This document shows positions 34,116 to 41,574 of a DNA stretch of 64,000 nucleotides, one piece after another (position 1 is the stretch's first letter; each line of letters opens with the position of its first letter). The stretch covers positions 4,493,501-4,557,500 of the forward strand of contig NZ_CP025263.1 of assembly GCF_002843605.1 (NCBI RefSeq). Direction: 5' to 3'. Source of the DNA: Pseudomonas sp. S09G 359 (GTDB lineage: Bacteria; Pseudomonadota; Gammaproteobacteria; Pseudomonadales; Pseudomonadaceae). The position numbers and the translations under genes were made by a program. A model generated the notes under the pieces. The model was given only the letters and a program-made list of their open reading frames with translations, made no database searches and was not told the DNA's origin.

Positions 34116-34949
34116 TCAGGTGAGCAGATCGGGTTCTTCGGTGCGGATCTGGTCCCACAACGGCAGGAAATTGAGCCAGGCGAAAAACTCGTGGCGCGCC
34201 TTGTCGATGCCGCCTTCCAACGCATCCGGCGCAGGCACCAGCGGCGTCCCGGCCGAGCGTGCCGCCAGGTGCACGCGGGCGGTGTCTTCGGCGAGGATGA
34301 AACGCCAGGCGGCGCTTTCCACGCTTTCGCCGGTGACCCACAGGCCGTGGTTCTGCCACACCAGCAGGTTGTGCTGGGCGAAGGTTTCGACGAAGGCCTG
34401 GCTGACGATAGCGCGGTCCTGCTCCAGGGCGCCGCTGGCAGTACGCAGGGCGTGGCGCGGGAAGATCACCTGGTCGTCAAGAAACGCGCCGGACTCGGCG
34501 GTAATCGGTTCGAACAACTGCCCCAACGACGACCACACGCGGCCATGGAAGCCATGGAAGTGCGCGATACCCACCACCTCCGGCCGCGCCTGTTGCAGGT
34601 CGTGATGCAACTCCAGCGCACTGGTGTTCAGCAGGCCTTCGCCCTCCACCACTTGGCCCTGGCCATCCACCCGCAGCAAATGGGACACGGTGATCTGCGA
34701 AAACGGTACGCCCAGCGGGTTGATCCAGTACTGCTCGGGGTGCACCGGGTCGCGGGCAGTGAAATGCCCGGCCACACCCACTTCAAAACCGAGGCGCCCG
34801 AACAGGCGGTACGCAGCGGCCAGGCGTTGCTTGCGGTGCAGGCGCTCTTGCAGGGGGTCGTCATGCTTGGGCACCGCGCCCAGCGCCAGGCGGTTGTTGG
34901 CGTAGGGCAAGGTGTAGATGGTTTGCGGGAACAGCGTGGAGTGGCTCAT
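34116..34949 (-). CDS. class II aldolase/adducin family protein
   Basis: Protein of 277 residues with the zinc aldolase/adducin fold: RLAAAYRLFGRLGFEVGVAG then HFTARDP at the N-terminal part, metal-binding HFHGFHG in the middle and VWQNHGLWVTGESVESAAW with the third His towards the end. Members cleave sugar-phosphate aldols or act as decarboxylases; many of this subgroup are unassigned. It is the first structural gene of the operon, ten bases before the SsuA-like gene and preceded by a structured leader. Confidence 0.8.
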   Translation of the reverse strand: MSHSTLFPQTIYTLPYANNRLALGAVPKHDDPLQERLHRKQRLAAAYRLFGRLGFEVGVAGHFTARDPVHPEQYWINPLGVPFSQITVSHLLRVDGQGQVVEGEGLLNTSALELHHDLQQARPEVVGIAHFHGFHGRVWSSLGQLFEPITAESGAFLDDQVIFPRHALRTASGALEQDRAIVSQAFVETFAQHNLLVWQNHGLWVTGESVESAAWRFILAEDTARVHLAARSAGTPLVPAPDALEGGIDKARHEFFAWLNFLPLWDQIRTEEPDLLT

Positions 34950-35065
34950 ACGGGTAACCCTGATCAGGCAGTTTTTTATAGGCGAACGAAACCGTGGCTC
35001 GGCAGGGCCGGCGACGAAAACGCAAGGACGGTGTGGCGGCGGGAAGTGCGGTCAGGTCGTCATGA

Positions 35066-35113
35066 TCAGGGGGCCCCTCGCAGGTGAATACAGCGAATGC
35101 TCTCCTCCACCAT
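35066..35113 (-). CDS. candidate leader peptide, 15 residues
   Basis: ATG to TGA frame encoding MVEESIRCIHLRGAP, 117 bases before the aldolase start. It lies almost wholly within the hairpin described next; the start codon is at the inner edge of one stem arm and the end of the frame covers the other. No good ribosome binding site precedes the ATG, but GGAGGAG follows it, so initiation could be weak or at a later codon. A single Cys, two Arg and His could make translation sensitive to amino acid supply. Its expression is inferred, not shown. Confidence 0.4.
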   Translation of the reverse strand: MVEESIRCIHLRGAP

Positions 35114-35121
35114 GCGAGGGG
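35074..35121 (-). promoter_or_regulatory. mRNA leader hairpin
   Basis: In the minus-strand transcript CCCCTCGCA (9 bases) pairs with TGCGAGGGG and, after one bulged T, GGTG pairs with CACC, giving a 13-bp stem with a 21-base loop that exposes GAGGAGAGCATTCGC. No T run follows, so it is not a plain terminator. It overlaps the small reading frame and may couple its translation to folding of the leader. Confidence 0.65.
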
Positions 35122-35283
35122 TCGGGTCGAGTGTGTCGTTAGAGAAATATCTCTGTACTGGAAGATATTCGTCTAAGAATCGTCTGTAAAAGGCTTTGTA
35201 GTTATATTCTAATAATCAGCTTTTTTAATATTCATCATTCAAAATAATCAAACAAATGCATTAACAAAGTTTAACCGCAATCC

Positions 35284-35380
35284 AAATGTGGGAGGGGCTT
35301 GCCCCCGATAGCGGTGGTTCAGCCATGCATGTGCTGACTGACACTCCGCTATCGGGAGCAAGCTCCCTCCCACATTTTTT
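35284..35380. repeat. REP doublet (REPIN-like)
   Basis: Arms GTGGGAGGGGCTTGCCCCCG and CGGGAGCAAGCTCCCTCCCA flank a 50-base centre. It lies just after the monooxygenase stop at 35389 and before the next operon's promoter, so it can end transcription of the upstream operon. Confidence 0.85.
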
Positions 35381-35388
35381 TACTGCGT

Positions 35389-36717
35389 TCAGGCCGCGCG
35401 TGCAGCGGTGTGGCGGTTTACCGGCACCGGCAAGCCCAAATGCCCACGCAACGTACTATGGCTGTATTCACTACGAAACAACCCCCGCTCACGCAGCAGC
35501 GGCAACACCTGGTCAGTAAACCGCGCAAAGTCCTCCGGCGCACCCACATGGATATTGAACCCATCCACTGCCCCCTCGACAAACCAGCGCTCAATCTCAT
35601 CCGCCACCGTTTTGGGCGAGCCGACGAAACTGGAAAACGGCTTGGCAAAACGCAACGCCGCCTGGCGCAGGGTCAGGCCTTGGTCACGCGCCACTTGCTT
35701 GATGTTTTCGGCATGCCCGCGATAACCATTGCTGCCCAGGTCGCCCAGCTCCGGGAACGGCTCGTCCAGCGGGTACTGGCTGAAGTCGTGGTAATTGAAC
35801 GGGCGCCCCAGTTGCACCAGGGCCTTGTCCAGGTCCAACTCGCCATTGCGCTCGCGGTCGATGGCCTGGGCCTGTTCGTCGGTGTCGGCGATGATCGGCG
35901 AAATGCCCGGCAGGATAGTCACGTGGTCGGGGTTACGCCCGGCGGCGGCGGTGCGTTGCTTGATGTCACGGTAATAGGCCTGGGCATCCTCGAAATTGCC
36001 CACGCCGGCAAAAATCCCCTCGGCGTAATTGGCCGCCAGGCTGCGCCCGGATTCGGAAATGCCGGCCTGGAAAATCACCGGCTGGCCCTGGGCCGAACGC
36101 GCGATATTCAACGGCCCGGTCACCGAGAAAAACTCGCCGTGGTGATCGAGGCGATGCTGGCGTTGCGGGTCGAGGAACACCTTGCTTGCCTTATCGCGCA
36201 CAAAGGCGTCGTCCTCGTAGGAATCCCACAAGCCTTGCACCACGTCGAGGTGCTCGGCGGCGCGGCGGTAGCGCTCGGTATGGTCGATGTGTTGCTCAAG
36301 GCCGAAGTTGCCCGCCGCGCCTTCCAGGCCGGTGGTCACCACGTTCCAGCCGGCGCGGCCGCCGCTGATGTGGTCCAGGGAAGCAAACTGGCGCGCCACA
36401 TTGAAGGGTTCGGTATAGGACGTGGTCAGCGTCGCCACCAGGCCGATATTCGACGTGGCGCCGGCGATGGCCGACAGCAAGGTCAAAGGCTCCAGGCGAT
36501 TGAGAAAGTGCGGTGCCGAATCCGGCGTGATGTAGGGGCTGTCGACGATGAACACCAGGTCGAACTTGGCCGCTTCGGCCTGCTGGGCTTGGGCGCGATA
36601 CCAGTTGATGTCCACACTGGCGTCGCCCGGAATTTGCGGGTGCAGCCATTCATTTTGCGCAGTACCGACGCCGGTGAGGATGGCGCCGAATTTGAGTTGG
36701 CGCTGGGAGTTAGGCAT
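35389..36717 (-). CDS. FMN-dependent monooxygenase, NtaA/SnaA/DszA family
   Basis: LLM-class monooxygenase of 442 residues. Motifs: QLKFGAILTGVGTAQNEWLH, EPFNVARQFASLDHISGGRA then GWNVVTTGLEG, FFSVTGPLNIARSAQGQPVI with FQAGIS, and GLFRSEYSHSTLRGHLGLPV. It is more distant from the other two monooxygenases of this window than they are from each other. It follows the RidA gene after a 137-base gap filled by a REP doublet, so it may be only partly cotranscribed with the amine oxidase cluster. Confidence 0.84.
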   Translation of the reverse strand: MPNSQRQLKFGAILTGVGTAQNEWLHPQIPGDASVDINWYRAQAQQAEAAKFDLVFIVDSPYITPDSAPHFLNRLEPLTLLSAIAGATSNIGLVATLTTSYTEPFNVARQFASLDHISGGRAGWNVVTTGLEGAAGNFGLEQHIDHTERYRRAAEHLDVVQGLWDSYEDDAFVRDKASKVFLDPQRQHRLDHHGEFFSVTGPLNIARSAQGQPVIFQAGISESGRSLAANYAEGIFAGVGNFEDAQAYYRDIKQRTAAAGRNPDHVTILPGISPIIADTDEQAQAIDRERNGELDLDKALVQLGRPFNYHDFSQYPLDEPFPELGDLGSNGYRGHAENIKQVARDQGLTLRQAALRFAKPFSSFVGSPKTVADEIERWFVEGAVDGFNIHVGAPEDFARFTDQVLPLLRERGLFRSEYSHSTLRGHLGLPVPVNRHTAARAA

Positions 36718-36749
36718 GAGGATTATCCTTCAAGAACATGAAGATCAAA

Positions 36750-36843
36750 CTGTGGGAGGGGGCTTGCCCCCGATGGCGGTGGGTCAGTGACAGCTTTATC
36801 AACTGACACGCCCTCATCGGGGGCAAGCCCCCTCCCACATTTT
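36750..36843. repeat. REP doublet (REPIN-like)
   Basis: CTGTGGGAGGGGGCTTGCCC and the inverted GGGGGCAAGCCCCCTCCCAC about 45 bases apart, in the gap between ridA and the monooxygenase gene. It could lower transcription into the monooxygenase. Confidence 0.85.
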
Positions 36844-36854
36844 TACCGTGTGAA

Positions 36855-37277
36855 TCAGGCGGTTCTGGCGGCGATGGCTTCGACTTCCACCAAGGCACCT
36901 GGCAAAGGCAACGCCACCACTTGCAACGCCGTGCGCGCCGGTTTGTTCGGCTGCTCAGGCGTGCCGAAGAACTGCGTGTAACCGCGCTGCAACCCGGCGA
37001 AATCGAGCTTTCCGTCCGTCTCCTCGGCCCCCACCAGAAACACGCGCAACTGCACGATATCGCCCAGGTCGAGGTCCTGTTGGCGCAGGATCCGGCGGAT
37101 TTTGTTGAACACCGAAACCGTCTGCACTTCGGTGTTGCCGTAGGCGCCTGGCACGTTTGGATCAGCCAGGTCCGGCAAGGTGCCGCTGACGAAAATCAGG
37201 CTCGCCGACGCCGGCACTGTCACGGTTTGCGAAATCGGAAAATCGCCGACGCTGGTGCGTTGAATGCTGTCACTCAT
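36855..37277 (-). CDS. RidA family enamine/imine deaminase
   Basis: RidA/YjgF/UK114 protein of 140 residues that hydrolyses reactive enamine/imine intermediates to keto acids and ammonia. Seen: ISQTVTVPASASLIFVSGTL, VQTVSVFNKIRRILRQQDLD, VQLRVFLVGAEE and the C-terminal KPARTALQVVALPLPGALVE with the arginine and glutamate that bind carboxylate. The ATG at 37277 has AAGGAG seven bases before it; an in-frame TTG two codons upstream lies too close to that site. It sits 11 bases downstream of the amine oxidase, whose product would be an imine. Confidence 0.88.
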   Translation of the reverse strand: MSDSIQRTSVGDFPISQTVTVPASASLIFVSGTLPDLADPNVPGAYGNTEVQTVSVFNKIRRILRQQDLDLGDIVQLRVFLVGAEETDGKLDFAGLQRGYTQFFGTPEQPNKPARTALQVVALPLPGALVEVEAIAARTA

Positions 37278-37288
37278 GATCAATCTCC

Positions 37289-38872
37289 TTAAGACGCGGC
37301 CACGGCCGCAAGATAGGTTTGCTGGGTAACGCGTTCAGCCAATTGCGCCACCACATGCCGCGCCGAGTTGGCCGCCGATTCCTGCCAGATGCCCACACCG
37401 CTTTGCACCAGACCATCGCCGGCGAAGTACACACGGCCGTGACCGGCTTCGAGCAGGCTGCTGGCGTCGGCCGGGAAATGTTCGCGTTGCAACCACGGGC
37501 CTTCGCTGTAGGGGATCTGTTCCCAGGACACCGCCAGCGGGTTGCGCAGGTGTTTTGAGTAACCGGGGTGCAGCAGCTCCACGGCTTCCTGGGAGGTGGC
37601 GTATTGCTCGGCGAACGGTTTGGCGCCAAACACGTCAGCGCCCTCCCCGGTCACGTAGCCCGCCACCAGCAGACCTTCGCGGGTGTTGAGGTCGTTGCTG
37701 GGGTACCAGAGCAGGCGTGCCGGGTGTTCAATCCAGGACAGGCCGCCATAGGTGCGGTAATCGGTTTCCCAGAAGCGCGGGGATTGCCACGCCACCTTGG
37801 TCGCCTGGTCGCTGCGGGTGCTGAGCAAGGCGGCCTTGATCGGGTCGCTGAAATCCGTGTCGAGCTTGGCCAACAGCGGCAACGGCAAGGTCGACACCAG
37901 ATAGTCGGCGCGCACCACCTGCTCGCGGCCGCTGCGTTGGTCGTGATAGGTCACCGCCACGCCGTCTTCCAGCTGGCGGATCTGGCGCACCTGGGCCCCC
38001 AGTTGCACGTGGTCGCGCACGCGCTGGTAGAAGGCGTCGGTGATGCGGTCCATGCCGCCTACCGGCTGGAACATGGTGGCCGAGAATTCCGGGAATTCGG
38101 TGTGCAGCAACGCGCCCCACAGTTCCGGGTGCAGCAGTTGGTCCAACCCCAGCGGGCTGCGCGCGGCGGGCAAGGCGCCAGGGTGCGCAGGTGATTCCAG
38201 GTGCCCGGAACGGATCGTGCCCTCAAAGGCCAGCTCCTGGGACAGGTCGCCATACACCTGCAAAAACGCCAGCAAGCGCGTGCGTTCTTCGCCGCTCAAT
38301 ACGTCGTCGAGCGCATCGCGTTGCACGGCCTTGGCCAACAACCCGGACAGATGCCCGCGCGCATCGTTGATCGCCTGGCCGACGCTGAACGCCGGCTGGC
38401 TCACATCTGGCCGTACCTGGGCGCCATGGCTGCTGTTGACCAGCACTTCCAGGGGCACACCGAGTTCACTGCAATAGTCGAGGATCGTGCGGTGCTGGCT
38501 GGGGATGCGGGCCGGGCCGGCATTGAAATACAGGCCCGGGTCGAAGGCCACGGTTTGCGAGCGGCCGTCCTTGTAGTCCACCCGGTCGCCGTGGCGCAGG
38601 GTCCAGGTGCGGCCGCCTACGCGGTCGCGGGCTTCCAGCACTTGCACGCTGAAGCCGGCGCGGGTCAGTTCGAGGGCGGTGACCAGCCCGGCGATCCCCG
38701 CGCCCAGCACCAGCACACGGGTGCCCTGCCCCAGGCCGTCCTTGAGTTTCAGCGGTTGCGGGCGCCGGTGTGACGACGGCCCCAGCCCCAATACTGCCAG
38801 CGCATCCTTGACGGCTTTTTCGCCGCCCACCGCAGCGATGCTGGACAGCGCTTCACGTCGTGTCAGTCCCAT
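37289..38872 (-). CDS. flavin monoamine oxidase / L-amino acid oxidase family
   Basis: Flavoenzyme of 527 residues. FAD motif [20 protein letters not shown] about residues 52-71, then [19 protein letters not shown], the substrate-region [19 protein letters not shown], and C-terminal [20 protein letters not shown] where the flavin pyrophosphate binds. The first 15 residues contain [12 protein letters not shown], a twin-arginine-like start, though the following hydrophobic stretch is weak. Expected chemistry is oxidation of an amine or amino acid to imine with peroxide formation. It lies 12 bases after the binding-protein gene and before ridA. Confidence 0.83.
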   Translation of the reverse strand: MGLTRREALSSIAAVGGEKAVKDALAVLGLGPSSHRRPQPLKLKDGLGQGTRVLVLGAGIAGLVTALELTRAGFSVQVLEARDRVGGRTWTLRHGDRVDYKDGRSQTVAFDPGLYFNAGPARIPSQHRTILDYCSELGVPLEVLVNSSHGAQVRPDVSQPAFSVGQAINDARGHLSGLLAKAVQRDALDDVLSGEERTRLLAFLQVYGDLSQELAFEGTIRSGHLESPAHPGALPAARSPLGLDQLLHPELWGALLHTEFPEFSATMFQPVGGMDRITDAFYQRVRDHVQLGAQVRQIRQLEDGVAVTYHDQRSGREQVVRADYLVSTLPLPLLAKLDTDFSDPIKAALLSTRSDQATKVAWQSPRFWETDYRTYGGLSWIEHPARLLWYPSNDLNTREGLLVAGYVTGEGADVFGAKPFAEQYATSQEAVELLHPGYSKHLRNPLAVSWEQIPYSEGPWLQREHFPADASSLLEAGHGRVYFAGDGLVQSGVGIWQESAANSARHVVAQLAERVTQQTYLAAVAAS

Positions 38873-38884
38873 GTCGAATGCTCC

Positions 38885-39808
38885 TTAATCCGGCAGGCCC
38901 GGTGGGTTGATCAGCGACTTGTCGACGCGCTCCACGTCCAGGCCCCAGCGTTGCAGCACCTGCTCGTATTGGCCGCCGGCAATCGCGCCTTCCAGGGCGG
39001 TGTGGATCGGCTTGACCAGGCCATTGTCCTTGCGCGTGGTCACGGCGATATCCGCCTGCAACGGCCAGCCACCGTTGACGGTGCCGACGCGCTTGATGCC
39101 GCCGGTGATCGCGGCGGAATAGGCGTACACCGAGTTGGGCCCGAACAGCGCATCGCTGCGCCCCGACTGCACCGCTAACTGCGCTGCGGCCTGGTCATCG
39201 AAGTACTGCAACAAGGCGGGCTTGAGGCCGGCCTTTTCATTGGCCTCGTTCCAGGCCAGCAGGACTTTTTCCTGGTTGGTGCCGGAGCCGACGATGATTT
39301 TCAGCCCGGCGATGTCTGGCGCCTGTTTGATCTCGCTGATCTTGCTGGTGCTCTTGACGTAGAACCCGAGCACATCCTGGCGATAGGTGGCGAAGTCAAA
39401 ACGCTTCTTGCGCGCCTCGGTCACGGTGACGTTACTGATCACCGCGTCGTACTTGCCCGAGCTGACGCCCAGGGGCCAATCCTCCCAACTGGTCTGCACC
39501 ACGTTGAGTTGCAGGCCGAGGCTATCGGCGACAAGCTGCGCGGTGTCGGCTTCGCTGCCGATGGTGGTTTTGTCGTCGTTGGCCAGCAGCGCCAGGGGCG
39601 GCCCGGCCACGCCGGACACGGCCACGGTGAACTTGCCCGGTTGGGCGAACTTGAAGCCCGGCGGGATCTGCGCGATAGCCGCCTCGTTGCGCGGCACATG
39701 GATGCGCACGCGGTCAGGGCTGAGGTCGACCTGTTGCACGGCAAACGCCTGTTGCGCAGTGCTGATGGCAAGCGCCAACAGGCCGATACGAGCGGTAGAA
39801 ATAAACAT
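38885..39808 (-). CDS. polar amino acid ABC transporter substrate-binding protein (SBP family 3)
   Basis: Periplasmic binding protein of 307 residues with a Sec signal (LLALAISTAQQAFA, cleavage near residue 23). The SBP_3 fold is seen in FTVAVSGVAGPPLALLANDD, LGLQLNVVQTSWEDWPLGVS, GKYDAVISNVTVTEARKKRF and DALFGPNSVYAYSA. It supplies the substrate to the permease and ATPase just upstream. Given the neighbouring oxidase, the ligand is probably an amino acid or amine derivative. Confidence 0.85.
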   Translation of the reverse strand: MFISTARIGLLALAISTAQQAFAVQQVDLSPDRVRIHVPRNEAAIAQIPPGFKFAQPGKFTVAVSGVAGPPLALLANDDKTTIGSEADTAQLVADSLGLQLNVVQTSWEDWPLGVSSGKYDAVISNVTVTEARKKRFDFATYRQDVLGFYVKSTSKISEIKQAPDIAGLKIIVGSGTNQEKVLLAWNEANEKAGLKPALLQYFDDQAAAQLAVQSGRSDALFGPNSVYAYSAAITGGIKRVGTVNGGWPLQADIAVTTRKDNGLVKPIHTALEGAIAGGQYEQVLQRWGLDVERVDKSLINPPGLPD

Positions 39809-39826
39809 GGGCAGTCACTCCGTTAA

Positions 39827-40600
39827 CTAAAGCACCTTGCCGAGGAAGGCCGCGGTGCGGGGATGTCGTGGTTGGCGGAAAATCTGTTCGGGCGGGCCCT
39901 CTTCGATCAGTTGGCCGTCGCAGAGGAACACCACGTGGTCGGCCACTTCGCGGGCAAAGCCGATTTCGTGGGTGACGATCACCAGGGTCACGCCCAGTTG
40001 GGTCAGGCCCTTGATCACGTCGAGCACTTCGCCCACCAGTTCCGGGTCGAGGGCCGAGGTGGGCTCATCGAACAGCAGCACTTTCGGGTCCAGTGCCAGG
40101 GCGCGGGCGATGGCGACGCGTTGCTGTTGCCCGCCGGAGAGCTGGCGCGGGTAGGCGTCCACTTTGTCCGCCAGCCCGACCTTGGCCAGCAGCTCACTCG
40201 CCTTGGCCTGGGCCTCGGCCTTGCTCCAGCGCTTGTGGGCCAGGGGCGCTTCGGCGACGTTTTCCCAAGCGGTAAGGTGGGGGAACAGGTTGAAGTTCTG
40301 GAACACGAAGCCGACGTCGATACGCCGCTTGAGGATCTCGCGTTCCTTGAGCTCAAACAGCAGGTCACCCTTGCGCCGATAGCCCACGTATTCACCGTCG
40401 ATGGTGATGTGCCCGCTGTCGATTTTTTCCAGGTGGTTGATGGTGCGCAGCAAGGTTGATTTGCCCGAGCCGGACGGCCCGAGAATCACCGTGACCTCCC
40501 CCGGGGCGATAGTCAGGTCGATGTCCTTGAGCACCTGCTGGTTGCCAAAGCGCTTGCCCACGCCCTGGATCTGGATGCGCCCGGCGCGTGCTTCACCCAT
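39827..40600 (-). CDS. polar amino acid ABC transporter ATP-binding protein
   Basis: ATPase of 257 residues, HisP/GlnQ type. Walker A LGPSGSGKSTLLRTINHLE, Q-loop FQNFNLFPHLTAWENV, signature LSGGQQQRVAIARAL, Walker B VLLFDEPTSALDPE, H-loop VTHEIGFAREVADHV. The start at 40600 (MGEARAGRIQIQGVGK) is chosen; it overlaps the permease end by 8 bases, whereas the longer frame to 40675 would overlap it by 83. Confidence 0.88.
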   Translation of the reverse strand: MGEARAGRIQIQGVGKRFGNQQVLKDIDLTIAPGEVTVILGPSGSGKSTLLRTINHLEKIDSGHITIDGEYVGYRRKGDLLFELKEREILKRRIDVGFVFQNFNLFPHLTAWENVAEAPLAHKRWSKAEAQAKASELLAKVGLADKVDAYPRQLSGGQQQRVAIARALALDPKVLLFDEPTSALDPELVGEVLDVIKGLTQLGVTLVIVTHEIGFAREVADHVVFLCDGQLIEEGPPEQIFRQPRHPRTAAFLGKVL

Positions 40601-41558
40601 GGGTTTTCTCCTTGAGCCAGCCGCGTATGCGCTGCAACGGTGTGGGTGGCAGCACCCGTGCCGTGCCCCGGGCAAAATGACGCTCGACGTAGTACTGGGC
40701 GCTGGTCAGCACAGTGGTGATGATCAGGTACCACACGGTGGCCACGATCAGCAGCGGGATCACCGCCTGGGTGCGGTTGTAGATGACCTGCACGGTGTAG
40801 AACAGCTCCGGCAAGGCCAGCACGTAGACGATGGACGTACCCTTGACCAGGCCGATGATTTCATTGAACCCCGACGGCAAAATCGAGCGCAGCGCCTGGG
40901 GCAGGATGATCCGGAAGATCCGTCGCGAAGCCGGCAGGCCCAAGGCTGCCGCCGCTTCATGCTGGCCGGCGTCGACGCCGATCAGGCCGCCCCGGATGAT
41001 CTCTGCGGCGTAGGCCGCCTGCATCAGGCTCAAGCCCAACACGGCCACGGTGAATTGGCTGAGCACGTCAACCGTCGACCACTCGGCGAACACCACACTG
41101 GTGAACGGCACGCCGACCACGATGTGGTCATACAGGTAGGCAAAGTTGTAGAGGATGATCAGCACCAGCAGCGCCGGCATCGAGCGGAAAAACCAGATGT
41201 ACCCCCAGGCCAACGCCGCCAGCAACGGCGAGCCCGACAACCGCGCCAGGGCCAGCGCGGTGCCGAGAATAACGCTGAACACCGTACTCAGCAGAGTCAG
41301 CAGCAGGGTCTGGCCAAGGCCACGCAGCACCGACGGCGAGAAGAACCACTGGCCGAACACGCCCCACTCCCAGCGCGGGTTGGTGGCCAGGGAATGCACG
41401 ATGGTCAACAGCACCAGCGCGGCGAAGATCGACCCGGCCCAGCGCCAGGGGTGCCGGGCGGGCACTACCTGGAGGGCTTTGATCGGTGTGGAGACGCGGG
41501 CCTGGCGAACCGCGCTGGACGAGTCAATCAGATCATAGGATTTAGCGACGATAGGCAT
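40593..41558 (-). CDS. polar amino acid ABC transporter permease
   Basis: HisM/GlnP-type permease of 321 residues. An N-terminal cytosolic stretch and a helix (WAGSIFAALVLLTIVHSLA) precede the conserved core with FSVILGTALALARLSGSPLL, WGYIWFFRSMPALLVLIILY and the EAA-type loop EAAAALGLPASRRIFRIILP, ending with SAQYYVERHFARG. It is the only permease, so it would act as a homodimer. It starts 16 bases after the TonB receptor stop. Confidence 0.87.
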   Translation of the reverse strand: MPIVAKSYDLIDSSSAVRQARVSTPIKALQVVPARHPWRWAGSIFAALVLLTIVHSLATNPRWEWGVFGQWFFSPSVLRGLGQTLLLTLLSTVFSVILGTALALARLSGSPLLAALAWGYIWFFRSMPALLVLIILYNFAYLYDHIVVGVPFTSVVFAEWSTVDVLSQFTVAVLGLSLMQAAYAAEIIRGGLIGVDAGQHEAAAALGLPASRRIFRIILPQALRSILPSGFNEIIGLVKGTSIVYVLALPELFYTVQVIYNRTQAVIPLLIVATVWYLIITTVLTSAQYYVERHFARGTARVLPPTPLQRIRGWLKEKTHG

Positions 41559-41574
41559 GTGGTATTCCTCGGCC

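Larger units (their letters stand above)
34950..35388. other. leader and promoter region
   Basis: 439 bases between the aldolase gene and the next minus-strand gene. From right to left it holds a REP doublet (35284-35380), an AT-rich stretch at about 35170-35280 that is the best place for the operon promoter, and a structured leader with a short reading frame (35066-35121). Between 34950 and 35065 nothing else is clear. Confidence 0.6.

Noticed and set aside
35074-35121. Leader hairpin as a simple intrinsic terminator
   Set aside because: The stem is strong, but C-rich sequence and not a T run follows it in the transcript.
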